Assembly: GCA_034687125.1 (NCBI GenBank)
Contig: JAQGBZ010000030.1
Span: 248,001-312,000, forward strand
From: Neelides folsomi
Lineage: Eukaryota > Arthropoda > Collembola > Neelipleona > Neelidae
Length of the DNA stretch: 64,000 nucleotides
Direction of reading: 5' to 3'
Shown: positions 1 through 14,772 of the stretch, piece by piece
Layout of the letters: each line of letters begins with the position of its first letter
Position numbering within the stretch: the stretch's first letter is position 1
The notes under the pieces: generated by a model
Told to the model about the DNA's origin: nothing
The model's database searches: none
What the model saw: the letters and a program-made list of their open reading frames with translations, nothing else
Position numbers and translations under genes: made by a program

Positions 1-3000
1 CCAAAACCGGCGCTTCATCTCGGCACTCACCTCCTTAAATTATACAATTATTCTCCCCCTTCTGTTTCAACCTCTCGAAATTTCGTAAATGAGGAGACAT
101 GAAGGGAATTCCTAACTCTGGAAGTCTCGCAGGGCTCCAAGGCGTAAAACCAACAATTTATTGCTCAAACGAGACTCCTCGTGTATCTTTAACAGAGAGG
201 ATTTAAGAGAAACCGATCCTATAATCTCCAAGATACCACCACGCTATGAACACCTTTTATATTACAGAAATGATAATATTCAGTTACTTCGCTGCTTGAC
301 CCTTGGAACATTATTATATTAGTGAATTGATCAACTCGGAGTTCAGAGATCATTTTTAGATATATTTAATAATATAAAGATATGTGGAGTTCCACTCCCT
401 TGTTTTAGATTTTTATTTACTCTCCTCCCGGAACAAGACATCAACAGCTGGCTTGTAATAAGAAGGGGAATATTTACACCAAACTCACGTTCAATCTCTA
501 ACCATATCCTTTTTCACCTTTATCGGGAATTAGCTAGGAACTTGGATCGAGTTTAATAAGATTTGAAGAAGAGTTTATTAGATGACTATCTTCACCTCAC
601 AGAGAGAATAAAGAACCGCACGAGTTGTTTTCTTTTTTAGGATATTTAGACTTTTTAATTACTTAGAGTCGTTTACCCTTAAAAGTTCATTCAATTAATT
701 GAGAAGGTTGAAAAGCTTGAATTAAAGAAATCTCCTAATTGCAATTGAAGAGCAATTGCATGAAGGCAGCAAGCAGAGCAAATTACTTGAATAATCTCTC
801 ATCGGGATTCATATCCTCTCCGATGTAAGATGAGCCGATTAGGACCAACTTGAGAAACATGAACAATCAACAAAAAGAACGGATCTTAAATTATGAATTA
901 CAGATGATTTGGCTACCATTTATTAAACAGCTTATAACTATTTCTTATAATGAGCATAACCTAACTAAGAGCTCTTAAGTCCTAATTGCTACTACCATGC
1001 TTGGTAATATACCTTTTATTCTATCTGTATACGTTTATAACAATATATAAATATTTGTACTTTATATCACCTTAAACATTTTATTCATTTTATATATCCT
1101 GTTATTAAAAATAACATACAAATACTTTTACCAACTCCGAATCGTGAGCTATCATGATATCAGCAAAGTATCCAAGTGTGGCTCATCTGAACACTCCAAG
1201 GCTTGCAATTTATATTGAAGCTTCATACATTTTTATGGATCTATTCATTAAGCGCAAGTTAAAAACTTAGCGGGTGTAAGCGATGCATAGAAGCTATTAA
1301 TTATTCATTTGCAAAGGCAACAGACCGGGGAATTGAGGTAAAATAAGCATGGGATTGAAGGGATCGGAGTTTTATAAAGGATGTGAAATGAATTTAGCGA
1401 AGAGCCGACTAATATCCTAATGTTCTCGTTTGACCACTTTGTTAGCCTCTTTCATACAAAATAATATTATACACTTTGTTAAGGTTCTGATAGTATATTC
1501 ATCATATGTTCAAAATAATGAAAATGAATAACTGGTCATTTGATTTCTTCCTCTCATTCGAATTCAAGATAAGAAGGAAATAAAACTTTATTCTCCGACA
1601 TCGTTTAGCATCAGGTTCTCTTAAGTTAGTATACTAAAACTTAAGCATATTCTTTCATTCTTATACTTTGTAACGTTATTACCTATTGTTATATGATTTT
1701 GTTAAATGCATTATTAAAGGTTAGAGAGATCACACACCTTGGAAAATGGAAATATTCGTCTCGATTGTAAATTTTAAGTTTTTCTCTTTTTTAAAGCTAT
1801 ATTAATTACCTAATTAGGTAAATAAATATAATCTAAAAATCATTTTGCTTTCGGTTTTTAACCTTGAGACTTTGGTAAAGGATGTGATGAAAGTTAACTC
1901 TAAAATAATATAAACCTAAATAGATATTAAAAACAATGACATTCAACAATGACAAAGGTGTTGACAGTAATTATTATTTGACAATTTTGATATAAAAACT
2001 ACCACTGTACATGTTTAACGCATAGTAAATTGAGACAACAATGAATCGAAGCTTTTGTATTCAACTCCTACAGATAGTTACTCTTATTTGTATAAGTTTT
2101 ATGGCATTTTTGTCAAGCCAAAAGATTATATTTAGGAGAAACTGGTGGTTTTTATGGCATGTCCAAGCAAATTAAAGAGGTTAATAAAAAGCGTTCAAAA
2201 GTTCCTAATGTGAGCACACAACTCAATCTCAATTGAAGTCTCCATAAGTGGTAATTGAATGTAGTAGGGAGAGATAAAATTGACTCATTTAACAATTGAG
2301 TTCCCCATTATGCTCTTAGAGGGGTTTATTGCATTACTCGATTATGTACACACATTTATAGTGAATTCCTTTGTCAACCCAGTGAGGTGAATGGAGAAAG
2401 GCGGCGAGGCGGAAACTTACCCATACACATTGTGAATTAAATACATTCTGCTCGAAGGCAGAGATATAAAATATAATGGTACGTGTGATAGGAAGTCTGG
2501 ATCGACAAATGTCACCAAATCTCCGCAATCAGTCACATTATACATTCAACTACACTCTCCATTTATTTACCCTCATATTGAACATAATGGGGATGGATGG
2601 GATAATTGGAATGACAATGTACTAACTCTAACTTTATTATCCATTTGTTCTCCAAAGGGTAATTAGAGGAAGTATGGGCTAACTTGATCCTTCGACTAAC
2701 TTCAAAAGAATGATAAAGTCCCTTTTTAATAATTTATATAAAGCCAGCTGTGAATAGAAACTTTTAATCGTGTTATTATCTTCTTGAATTAAAACCAACA
2801 ATTCTAAGTTCTTATTATTAGTTTGACACATTTAGCAAATTTGTTCTTTTAAATGCTTTGAGGTTTTTAAAATTAGGTAATTTAGGATATTGAAATTGTG
2901 TACAATGTGCTAATTTCACACTTTTTTCATTTGATTACTTAATAAATCGGAATTGACCAATTCTTTATCATATTTATCAAGAACAATAGTCGCATAAGTT

Positions 3001-6000
3001 GTTCATTTAATTGAAGTAAAGTTTAGTAATGGAATAACTAAATATTTAATGATAGCCACAGATTTGCAAATAAGTACATAAGGTTCTCTGCTTACGGTAA
3101 TTGGACTCATTAGATGCATGTAGTCAAGATTATACATAAAAAGTGAAGCATAAATAGAAAGATCAAATGGGAGATAGTCTCACATTCAGCTGCATAGAAG
3201 AATCATATGCCAGTTGGCATAATGAATAAATAAGTTTAAAGGAAGGAAGATAATGAATGGGTTCAGAAGGTGGTTGATTGATAGGTGAATGAATTGGATG
3301 TTGTGACAAGAGGTTGGGCCTTGTCTGTCCACTCTGTCGCGGAGTCAATAGTGGAATAATCATAGGTTTATTCCTTTTGGCTTCCTTACTTTCTATATAA
3401 AAACTTCCCAACTCCCTATATGCTTGTTTGGTCTAAATAAACTTCATCTGTTGATTTCAAGTCCGATGAACACATCCTGGGCGAAACTCCCCCACTACCA
3501 TACTTAATGTTAGCATTTGTAATAGGAGATTCGCTTTCAACTCTCTGGAACATGCTAATAAGGATATCTATATACAGAATGACAAAGTAGATTTAAGAGC
3601 AATAAAACCAAGATAAATTGTATGAAAGTGTCTCTACAAGAGGAGTTGTATGTGTGCCGTGGTAGTGGGCAGAGAAAAGTCCATCACTTCACGACCTAAC
3701 AGACATGCCATTACCATTAGATGACATTTGGAGATAATTGCGAGCTCGCGGGGTCTTCTCGGATCTGATCAAATCCATCTCTTTTTAAAGGAGTTGAAGT
3801 CGATTGACTGAGTGGAGAACCGAGGGAGTCTCACCTTCACCCTTTTCCTACGGAGATCAAATTAAGAAGATTTTTTAATGGGGAGAAGGTATATGTGATA
3901 CTGTAATAAATTTCCCCTCGTTTGGTCAATCCTCGAGCTCATTTTTCTGTGACTGACGGAGTGAGAACAAGAACTCGTTCGTAATCCAAAACTGGATGAA
4001 ATTTTTTTCGCGTCGGGAGGCTCGATGAAGTCGAGGAGAAATCCAAAGCAGCAGCCACTTGCCCTCTCAGCCTTCCTCCCTCCTGATAATGTGGAATTAA
4101 CGAGGGCTAATGAGTTTTACACGCGAGTGAAATTAATGGGAAAAGCTTGTTGTTTCCCCATTGACAAAAAACTGAAGAAGTGACTCCTTGAAGAGGAGGA
4201 GCAGCGGTGGAGGAAAAAGGGAACGTTGTCTATCTGCATAACCACAAAGTCGGGCCATCTTCATCCGCTACGGAAGGACGGAATTAAGGGTTGTTGGAAT
4301 CTTTTGAAAAACTCACCCCCTCCCCCAGTTCATCCAATATTCATTCCCCATATGGTCCCAGAGAATCAAAGTGTCATTAGCTCACTTAACCGACCCTTTT
4401 CCAAACCCCTCTTTTGTCCATAATGAAATGAAATGATCACTCTAATTACCTCGAAAGCCGATATTGAACCTCCAGGAGGCCGAAAACTAAATCCCATTAT
4501 CTCCCTTAGAATAACTAATGCACTGCTCCCACTACATGCTTAATTCCATTTCACTTTTACAATCACAATTACAATAAATTACAAACTTCAAGGTTTCCTC
4601 GTAATGTTCAAGTCCCCTGAGTCCATTATTCTATACAGAGGTAAATAATAGTACTATAATGTACATGATATGGGTTGAAAGGTAAAGCACGAATAAATAC
4701 GGATTTAAAAGGAGAAATAAGAGAAGGGCTGTTAGGAGCAATTAAAGTATCACTTGTGTATAATTCTTCTAAAAAATGAGCTCACTCAATTAATTGCTAA
4801 AAGAGTTACAGGGCAGAGATAATTAAAAAACGATAAAAATTTAATTAGCGCTCACAACCGTCTCCGCCCTTCATTCAACCAAGTTTAAAACTGAAAATTG
4901 GAGTAAATAATCCATTTCCTCTCTCATTTTTCCCATTTTTGAGAGGAAGTGTGGAGAGAGTTATGAACCTCCCTATTTACCTCCATGTAATAAAATGTTC
5001 TCATTTAATACAATAACTTTTTAATACCAAATGTACAAATCCAAACATGTTAAAGTGGAAAGCCGCTGCTATTATCCTCCCACTCAAATTAAATATATTA
5101 GTGTAAGTGGAGTAAGTAGCCGGAGTTATATAACAATCCCTCATTGTGCGAACCTCCTTTTTCCGCACATCAGTTCCCGGAATATAAATGATGATTGTGC
5201 TAAAAGGTTCAAAGAGATCTTTTATATACGATAAGTGCCCAAGCTTCTTTTAATTCTCACAAAACTCACAATGGTGCCTTGGTTTTAAACCCAAGACAGG
5301 TTTCTTTGCCATTGGACGTTTCTTGGGCGGCCTGGGAAAGTGTCCATGGATCAATATAATATAAATGGATAATAAGAATCTTCATTAGTGACGAGGAAAT
5401 AATATAGTGGCGTCGCCGTTAACAAACCTCGCTCTTTCCTCTAATGCCTCATTTTGTTCTGAAGGGGACAATCGCGATGGCACGTCAACGCTGACTTGAG
5501 GTGTCTCAGTTATGCATACAAAAGCCGAAGAGACATCATTCAGTCAAGTGGTTTGTGAATGGGGAGCGGTCGGAGCCGAAGACGTGTTCTTGTACATAAT
5601 AAACTACTGGCTGTGTTTTGATAAAAGGTTGAGTCGTAGACGGCCAACTATTTATTTTCGGCTTATTGAGACGGAAAGTGGAGGTGAATCTTAAAGTTTT
5701 AAGTTGGGTTAGTTCAGGAAACAGGTTCTGTCGGCGGCGGCGTTCACCCCGGTCTTGTCTGTTGGAGTTGTACGGGGCAGAGAAGGGCCATTGGAAAAAA
5801 GCAGGAGCCTTTGATTATGATGATGATCCTTTGAGATAAATTAGGGGAGTTGGAGGTAATGGGTCGGAGGGTGGGAGGCGAATGGGCTCTTTAGCAGGCC
5901 CTTCGTTCCGTGGGGTCACGGGCTCACACAATTGAGCGATTGAATCATTTAACCCAAAAAGCGGATATTCAAGAATTTTTCATAATAATAATACTTTAAT

Positions 6001-9000
6001 TGGTCCTGATATTTATTTGGATTATTTGAACACATTAAAGGTAATGGGAGAAGGTTTGATAAAATAAATGTACACTGTGTGAAGCGAAGCGTTAAGGGAA
6101 TATACTGCCTATAAATGATATATAATTAATTGAGATTAAGATGCAAAAATATTAATCGGTTGAGGGAAATGAGATTGGAAGATTAAATGTCATAATAAGC
6201 GGGTCTGACTCTCACAGGTAGCTTTGAAACAAGTTTGCCTAATTCTCATTTTATTCCTCTTTCCACGGGTAAAAGCGAGTCGTTGGAAGTTTTGCTCTGC
6301 CTCAACGACCCGCTTCTTCCTGCCGCCGACGTCCAATGTTCATTCAACTGCTTTATAAACTCGTCAAACGCCTTCGCATCCTTTCTCAACCTCCCATTTC
6401 TCCTATTTCACTCCCAAGTCAAATTATTTCATCAGATCGCTTATTCAACAAGGCTAAGTATGGATTACGGGCATAAACGAGAGTAATTAATTACATAAAA
6501 CCTCGCATATTAAAAAAAACAACCATAAAGGGCTATTATGCAACACGGACGTTGACATATGACTATTGAATATTCTGATATGAAAAGAAGGCTTAATTGC
6601 CCTCGTAATTAATCTATCCACTAAAGAATATTTAAGTAAAACATTGAACCTAACATGGAAAAATCATTATAAATAATCAAATAATCAATGGATTCTTTAA
6701 ACTTTAATTTATTCCAAGAATTTTTTAGAGATTTTTCTCCCAACGGCAGCTTTCCCTCAATTAGATATCAAAACAGACAAGTTGTAAAGTGATTTGCTAA
6801 TTAAATGTTTCAAAGTCTCTGACTAAATAATGAATATTTTACTTTTGATAATGACAAAGTCAGGCCTTTAACATTCAAGTAAACAAATCAGAGACATTCA
6901 ATACCAGACACATTCAGAGGAGTCGTCTTACTTAACTAACCATTTTTTCCTTTGTAGATTTTAAAGTACCTGTTTGGTAATTTTCTCCCTCGTTCAAATG
7001 AGGCTTAAACACATCAGGTGCATTTATCTTTTCACATAAGATTTGAATTGACAGAGTGATGAGAGAAAAGTTGTCCACGGGTTCAAGTTCAAAAATGTGA
7101 GGAAAATAAATAATACAAATACACAGGTTATACAAAACATATGACCAAGTCCAAGTCATATCCAAATTAACTCATCCACACACGAAGATTTGTACTCACA
7201 TATTTTCACGTGAGTTGTATGATATTAAGCTATCGAATCTTGAGTGGAAGTATACGAACTACGAAGGAGGTAAAAGGAAAAGTTTGGGCACGTTGAAGCG
7301 ACGTAATCTTGTGATCTCATGGAGCCTTCATTAAATGCCTACCCGTGTGAACTCAAGTTGTTGTCAGGAGGGTTGGAGGCTCACAGTAACTCACTCATCC
7401 TCGTTTAACTTTCGTGGTGGAGATTTGAGCAATATCAACCCCACATTCCATTCCTCTCATCACTGGGATATCAATTTACAATTTGGGCTGAAAAGGCTTA
7501 ACTCCGCTTCGCTGCCCATTAGACCTTACATTTACACTTACTTGTAGTATTAGTATATGAGATTTCCTTGTTATATCCCCCGACTCGGTCAAGTTTTGAA
7601 AGGAATGGGAAAGGAGTGATAACATTCAGTTGCTTGTATTCGGCCCTGTTCCCTCACCTTACTTCCTTCACCGCTTCTCATCGGAACACAGATGTATTTA
7701 CTACACATAATACGCTCAGATTCAGAGCCACGGGATCATATGGGATGATACATGTATTATGTTTGTGTTGTATATGATATTCCGCATTTGAGTTATCTTT
7801 CCCAGAGTTTCGAATTTGAGTCTTGAGTTGGAATATCAATAAAAGGGTCGGGGCTCGGTAGGAAGCGGAATGATTTGTAGAGGAGTAGAAGCACGTTCCT
7901 TCGAAAACTCCGCCCGACCTCTTTGACCTTTTGAGGACTCCGGTGGTGCCTTAATCGAACCCCACTGTTTTGACGGCCGCATTTCATTAGTCTTGAATCT
8001 TTAATAAGAATATAGTATATATTTATTGACCGCGCCGCCGCCAGAAATTCAAATAATTCACCTTTGTTCTTCACCTGTATTTCATTTATTTATTTGTACA
8101 AAGGGGATTTTGAGAGGAAATGAGAGGTTTAAGAAGCTGAGATTAGAGAGAGGAGCATATAAGTAATAAGTATGCAAGTTTTTCTTAAGAAATGAGTTAA
8201 AAAGGGTCGAATGGGGGTTGTTATTAACTCTGCTCCGTTTATTTATCCTTCGTTTCATGAAGGCGGAACTTTTTGGGAGAGTGGGGAAGTTGGCGTTGAG
8301 ATCCAACCCTATGGGTTTTACCTGTCACGCTTCATTAGCCGGATAATGACAAAGTTGTTGTTCGGAAGTTTCTCTAGAAGGAGCGAGAGACAAGAGAAGA
8401 GAGATGGGATAAAGATAGAGATAATATACAAGAAGTCCCTCCTTCCTCTCTCACCCCCTTCAATAAGTATATGTCAATTAGAGTTCTCATTCACGACAAC
8501 TGCTCTAATTCCACCTGGAGCCTTATATAGGAAAATGGTGGAGGAAATCAACATTCAGAGAACAAGATGAGGGCGGAGAGAACTCAATCTCAAGCTCAAG
8601 CTTCTACAATTATTTTCAACTTTAATTCCTAATTCCTTCCCCATCAACTCAATCAAGAAGAAAAGAGGTCTTAAGAAAAGAATATTAAATCATCATTTGC
8701 TTCAACGTCTGTTCTTGCTGGCTCCAAATCTCCTATTTAATTATTCCTTAATTAAACCTCATTTAATTTAGCCTTCTTTTCAAAAAGACCCACGATTGCT
8801 CAATCTCCAATAGGCTGAGACACTGAAAGTGAAAAGGTGGGGGAATTCTTTTTCATTCACCTGCCATTAAGGGCTTTTAAACATCTCGTGATTGTTGGAA
8901 GGAACTTGGGTGTATTATCGAAAGACCTTTGGTTTTCTTCTGTTACATGGGCGTCGTGGGCGATGGAGTCTTTCATTGTCTCGAACAAACTGGTCGAACA

Positions 9001-12000
9001 TTAGAGTAGGTATTACGGGTAATAGGGGGAGAATATTGTGTGGAACAATTGAGGGGAAGGTGGGCCGGCGTACGCCGCATGACGCAAACAAATGCGTTTA
9101 GTAGGCAGAAGACAACGACGGCAGACAACCGGAGGATTCATCGGACCAATAACACTCCAAATGATCATAATAATTTGATATGGTATAGCTAACTAATTCT
9201 CATTTACTTATTTATGATCTTCAAGATTAGATACAAATCCTATATAAATATAAACCGTGCAGTCACACTTACAAAGACTATACAATATATTTCAACAATG
9301 TACCATATGTACAATATAAGTACAGTAATACATTTACTACTTTATTTATTTATATATAGCATGAAATACAGAATAATACCAATGTATTTTATATGTAAGA
9401 CTCGAAGGGGGAGAATTGAATAAGGAAAGTAGTCGTATTATTTGTAAGGGTCATTTCATTTCCCCTCTTGATTCTTCTTTTATGGAATCAAAGTCCCTTG
9501 AGTTGGTTTGAGTTGGCTGAGTTGGGGAGAGTGAAAGGATTTGATTTGGGTTTGAGAAAGGATTTACAGGGGCTCTTTTTGGATCCTTGGAAGAAACTCC
9601 ATGTGCCTAATGATGATATAATGTTGTGAGGAAAGTGTAGTAATGTGGATGAGCTTTATAAGTCGATGGGGAAGTCGAGTAGCCTTGAAGTCTTCTCCTA
9701 CGCTCTATTACTCGAGTATAAAAATGAATTTCCGGTCTAAATTAGCCCTCTCGTCTGCATTTTTCTGCTCCATCATTTAACACCCAACCGTGGAAGGGGA
9801 CGATCAGTTCATAGGGGTAACCTTCTTCCTTTGGCATTGTTCTCTTAAATAAGTTAAAATAACATACCTGTCCTGTACACCAGGATCGTCGTCTTAATCA
9901 GTCTGAAGGGATCTGAACGATGTTATTATGATATAACCTATCGAGTCATTTCATTACCATTCATAGATCAATCAAGAGCAATTAGCTCAACCGCCCAAGC
10001 TCTCATTTGAAAACCATCCTGTCTTCATCATTTCACCTCTAATTGGCCCTCGTCTCTCCCTCAAGGAGCTCAAAGATGTGTAATGAGAAGGGGCCTTGCG
10101 GCTTCATTTCCATCTCAATTCTCAAATTCATTTCTCTTTTTGGAAGGGGAATGGAGTTCGTGAGCAGGAGCTGATAGTCGCTTTTGAGCCTCTTAACAAA
10201 CCTCACTCCCAACTTCCAAAGTTCTCTCCGGGTCAAGTTGAGGAAAAGGGCAATTTACCTTTCCTACAATACAAAACATCATCAGGTAGACGCTCCTTCC
10301 CAACACTCTCTCAATACTCAATGAATGGAGAGGGGCTGAGGATCAAACGATTTTTCAATGTTTTCTGCTCCTTTGTGCTCAACTAATTTCTTTCTTTTGA
10401 CACCACATTTTTAGACCCAATTTCGCTTTAATTCAGCCGCCTTTGGGGAAGGATGGAGAGAAAATGAGCGGAGAAGATAAGAAAACCCAGCGGGCATCAC
10501 TTCCACACACTAACGATCATTCGACTATTTATACACTTTTTTTATTTCTCTTTTCACCTTTCCAGTTCTCATTTATTTTCATTTGTGAGTAAATAACATG
10601 TACCATACAGATAAGTGTGAACCAATTCTGAGAATTAAAATTATAAATATGTGTAATTTATATAATTAAACAATATAATTTAATATTTCAACAAAATAAA
10701 CATGAAATTATTTCAAAGCTAAGTTTATTGCATAATGCATAGGTAATAAGAAAAAATTGATAGCATGATATTTTTTAATTGAACAAATTATCCAATATTT
10801 CCTGAACAAGTATTAAAATGCACCATGATTAAAATCTTTGGAACCAATTATACTATAAGTTTTTGTTAAAATCTTAATTGTTATCTGATTGGAATAATTT
10901 AGTTGTATTTGACCAAATAAAGAATTGAGCTCTATGATTAAATAAATTAAAGATTAAAATGTAAGGTTTCTTACTTGTAATTGGTTATTTATAAAAGGTA
11001 ATAAGGAAACTGTGCGATTAAAGGCGTGGCCGAAGTAAGGTGGCTATTAATCTCAATAGTATTGGATGAGCCATTGAAATCCAAAGTCAGATAATGTTTA
11101 ATTAAGGTACTAATAAAATGTTTTTCCTTGGCTTTTATAATGCATTTAATAATGTACTCCAGTTTATCCTGCATAGGAATAATGTTCATTTATTTATGAT
11201 GTATGAAGGAAAGGCTATTTAGGTAAGCGGAAAAAAGAGAGAAACAAATTGATGCACGAAGACTTTTTATTAATAAAAATTTAGATAAATAATATAATGT
11301 GAAATTAGCTCATTATCCTCACATTAACTACCTGAGCCTTATTCCTTTTTCTACCGGTAACAAAAGGATGAGGAATGTCCATTACGGCTCTTTGCTCCCT
11401 CCACCATAAAGAATCTCCCCTTGAAGGTATTTAAATAATTAAGGCAAAAACATCGACTCTTCATCGAAAGGAACAAGTGGGGTATCACGAAGATGGACGA
11501 TGACTTTGCCACCATCATGGGAGTTGAATCAAAACTCATGCAGGCTATAAAGTCCATTCAAAATCCTTTGGGATGATTAATCCCTTTAGAACACTTTTAT
11601 TAACCATTATCGAGACTATATTGTTGCGATTAAAGAGATTTGGAGAAGAATGGGAGAAGCATGATGTTTGAATCCTTGAAATGGATTAGTTTCTCATCAC
11701 CCTCGTTTCCTCCCTCATTTTTCTCATTCATTCCATTAATGGTCAATTTGACAAGGAGCTTTGGCATGTGATGAAAAATCACACAAAATTTTAATTTATA
11801 TTATAACTACAATTATCAATTTCTATTAATTTATTAAAATTAAAAAATAAAATGCTATTGGGAATTTTAGTACAATTTACATAAACTTAATGCACATTGG
11901 TAATACCTATTGCATTATAATATGTATTATATACAGGTATTTTAACTTTTTATATAAAAATACAAAATTTCTTTATAAATGGTAAATTTTTTTATAATAA

Positions 12001-14697
12001 AAGCCATTAAATAGATATAATGAGAAGTTTCTGAGTAAAAGGAGGGAATCTGTAATAATGAGATTAATTTGAGTTTTGAGAGTCTTTAGCCTCTTCAACC
12101 GCCTAATTCCTTATCTAAAAAGGAAGAATGGAGGAGAAGCGGTCTGGCAAATAGGCTCTCAATTCGAGCTCCTCTCTGAATTGTGAAGCTCCTTAAACGA
12201 GAATAAAAAATTGGGGAAAAGATGAGCTCTTCTATTGTTTGCCCCATTGTCGAGTGTCTTGACTGACAATGCATTCATGGTAATATGGATTAACATTTTT
12301 CGTTCATGAGGCCGTAATGGGTTATCTTTCAGACACTTCTCCGGGACTCATGGCAGGTCCTGAGTAATGTGGATCGTACATCCATCCCTCCGTTGTAATG
12401 GAATCATAAAAGACTGTATTGTGTGATGTTCTATGAAAAAGGTTGCATTGAGTTGGTAGTCCACGCGAGACGAATTGGAAATTTGGTTTAACACAAAATG
12501 CTCATAATTGCCTCATCCCTCCTTCTTCACTTTGACTTGTTCGTCATTTTTTGCTTATTAGGCTCGACTCCTCTCTTCCCAATACCATCCCTCCTCAAAA
12601 TCGTAATAAGCTAATGTAAAGATACAAGTTCGGTATTGTAGCTTAATGTGCTCTCACCTCATCTTACATCCCTCCGGTCGAGGCGGTTCATCATATCCAC
12701 ATCATAATAAATGTACTAACCATATAGTACCGCTCGACTATGTACAATGCTGTATTAATGTGTATTAAGGAGTAGAACCCACGAGGAAGTTTAGTTATTA
12801 GTCGAGGAGTCTCTGTTCAATTACACTTAAAGAACCGTGAAATTAAGAGCATCTCGGGAAGGCTTCTCTTTTCTTCCATAAGTAGCGAATTGGCCTTTGA
12901 CATGGACAATTCATTTGTTACCACCGGGGGGCCATTATGAAACATCTGAAGCGTGAGAAATTTCCATTCTTCTACATACGTCGAGCCGAGATGAGGGGGA
13001 TGGGAACAATGGGACCGACCCACAACAAAACGCCGGAGAACACTGACTTTTCCAAAGAGAACAAGGGCCTCCACTGCTAATGCATAAGTACCTTAATATT
13101 ACATATATGCTCCACTCATAATTACCCACAGACATTTAAAAGGCGATGGATCGGAGTAGCCCTTAAATACTCCAATAACTATATACATAAAGCTACAGAT
13201 ATAAGTAGTAAGGTTCTAGTATAGATTGTATGGATATAGCCATTTCTCTCTAACTCATTCGATCATTAATATCAATCTCCGGTTCCTTCCTGCATTTCCC
13301 CCTCACACCTTGCCCGATTCTAATTCCCAATCAAAGCGGTATGATTGTTCTCCATTATTCTCTCATTGTAATTATCCCCCGACTGACCCACCGACTCCAT
13401 TGATCCAAAGCTGAAAGTAATTGGTCGCCAATGGGGGGCTCCTTGAGAGAGTTCCAATTCCCAAGAAATCTCCTTTTGGACTCCCAAAGACAAATTTGAG
13501 GAACAGACGCTTAAACAATTGGAGATTCACCGTGCAACCTATTGTTTTCCCATTTGAAAAGAAGGGAGGTTTTGATTCCTATCGGAGTAATTGATGGTGA
13601 AAAAAATCATTTGTGAAAGAAGTTAAATTATATTTGTTGAAAGCTTATTAGATTTTATTCCAAGATTGTCGGTCTATTAGATAAAGTACGTGTGTAAATA
13701 GTAGTAAATAACAGAGGTTTTCATTTCTAAATGCCAAATCAGATTCATCATAAATTTAATTCCTACCAGTTTTACAATTTTTACTCGTTAATACATCATC
13801 ATTGTAATTAGATACAGTACATATGGAGTTTTTTAGGCTAGTTTAATCATTTATAGGTATTAGGTTTAGCCAAGACTTAATAATGTAATTTGTCCTGATT
13901 ACTATAAATCTAGTTAGTACAACTAATACCTCCTTTATTAAATATTTATATCTTTACCAGAATTAAAAATGGCACAAAAAAGAAGAAAAAACTTTTAATG
14001 AGAAAACATAATGTTAAATAATAAAAAACACTTGGGAGAAGCACATTTATGTACAATATGTTTTCTCGCCTTGCAAATGCATAATAGTTAATCTAACAAG
14101 TATGGTTACGTGTAATGTGCATGTGTTTAGTATTCTTGATGACTTCAAGTACTTTCATTGTACGCACAATTGCTCTATAAATTAATCATGTTGTAAACAG
14201 TTTGGTATTATTCACAGGTAATATAAGTATAAACTTTACAGCTTCATTTAATGAGATTAACCTGTAGATTTAAAAAAAACATATGTAACTTATTTTACAA
14301 TAATTTTACACAATTTGTTGTACGGCTTTAGCGTTTCGTCATTCTCATTTATAAGATGAGTTGATATAATAATTAATTAACTTGTTACAATACCTTGATA
14401 TTAAATATACACATGAAGATTAAAAATGAGATGAGCTTTATGATACACATACTAAAAGCATATTTGCATAATATGTATGAATATTATATTTATTATTTAT
14501 ATAATGTGTACATTTAATACGTATTGGGTAAAAGAGACGACGCTGCACATGATTTACAAATTGAGGGAATTTTTGTGAATTTATAAGATTCACTCCGTTT
14601 GATCATAATACTTATTTTAATAACTGTATAAATACACGCACATAGCAGTAGGGCCTATTATCCGAAGAACTGTTTTATAGTTTAAGGCTCCTTGAGA
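1..14697. other. Gene-free left flank of the BarH gene
   Basis: No reading frame here resembles a protein family I recognise; open frames are short and usually overlap others on the opposite strand. The DNA is a mosaic. GC-richer blocks with strong purine/pyrimidine strand bias lie at roughly 3,640-4,330, 5,240-5,960, 7,290-9,130 and 12,030-13,600. They are separated by very AT-rich stretches such as 10,600-11,300 and 13,610-14,650. No rRNA, tRNA or clear transposon was seen. It lies 3' of the BarH gene. I infer it may hold BarH enhancers, or exons of unrecognised genes; block limits are by eye, not computed. Confidence 0.6.
4739..4848. promoter_or_regulatory. Cluster of homeodomain core sites (TAAT)
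   Basis: Four homeodomain-type cores fall within 110 bp: CAATTA at 4739, the palindrome CAATTAATTG at 4787-4796, ATAATTAA at 4819-4826 and TTAATTAG at 4841-4848. Such clusters are typical of developmental enhancers. AT-rich DNA yields these words often by chance, so the call rests mainly on density and on being in the flank of a homeobox gene. Confidence 0.2.
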
Positions 14698-14703
14698 TTT
14701 ATT
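14698..14703 (-). terminator. Candidate poly(A) signal of the BarH gene
   Basis: AATAAA on the minus strand lies about 70 nt after the BarH stop codon, a normal place for a polyadenylation signal. The base composition makes a chance occurrence possible. Confidence 0.45.
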
Positions 14704-14772
14704 ATATATGATAAAAGGGCGATAACATCGTTTCAAATATCGATTCAACCTTTTCCTGGCCCAAGGAATTGT

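Noticed and set aside
7951-7963. Minus-strand GGGGTTCGATT resembling a tRNA T-arm
   Set aside because: The 3' half of the stem is missing and no A box or acceptor stem can be drawn.
8211-8570. A 119-codon plus-strand open frame in the left flank
   Set aside because: It overlaps an antisense frame, has low-complexity Ser/Arg-rich and Pro-rich stretches and no recognisable domain.
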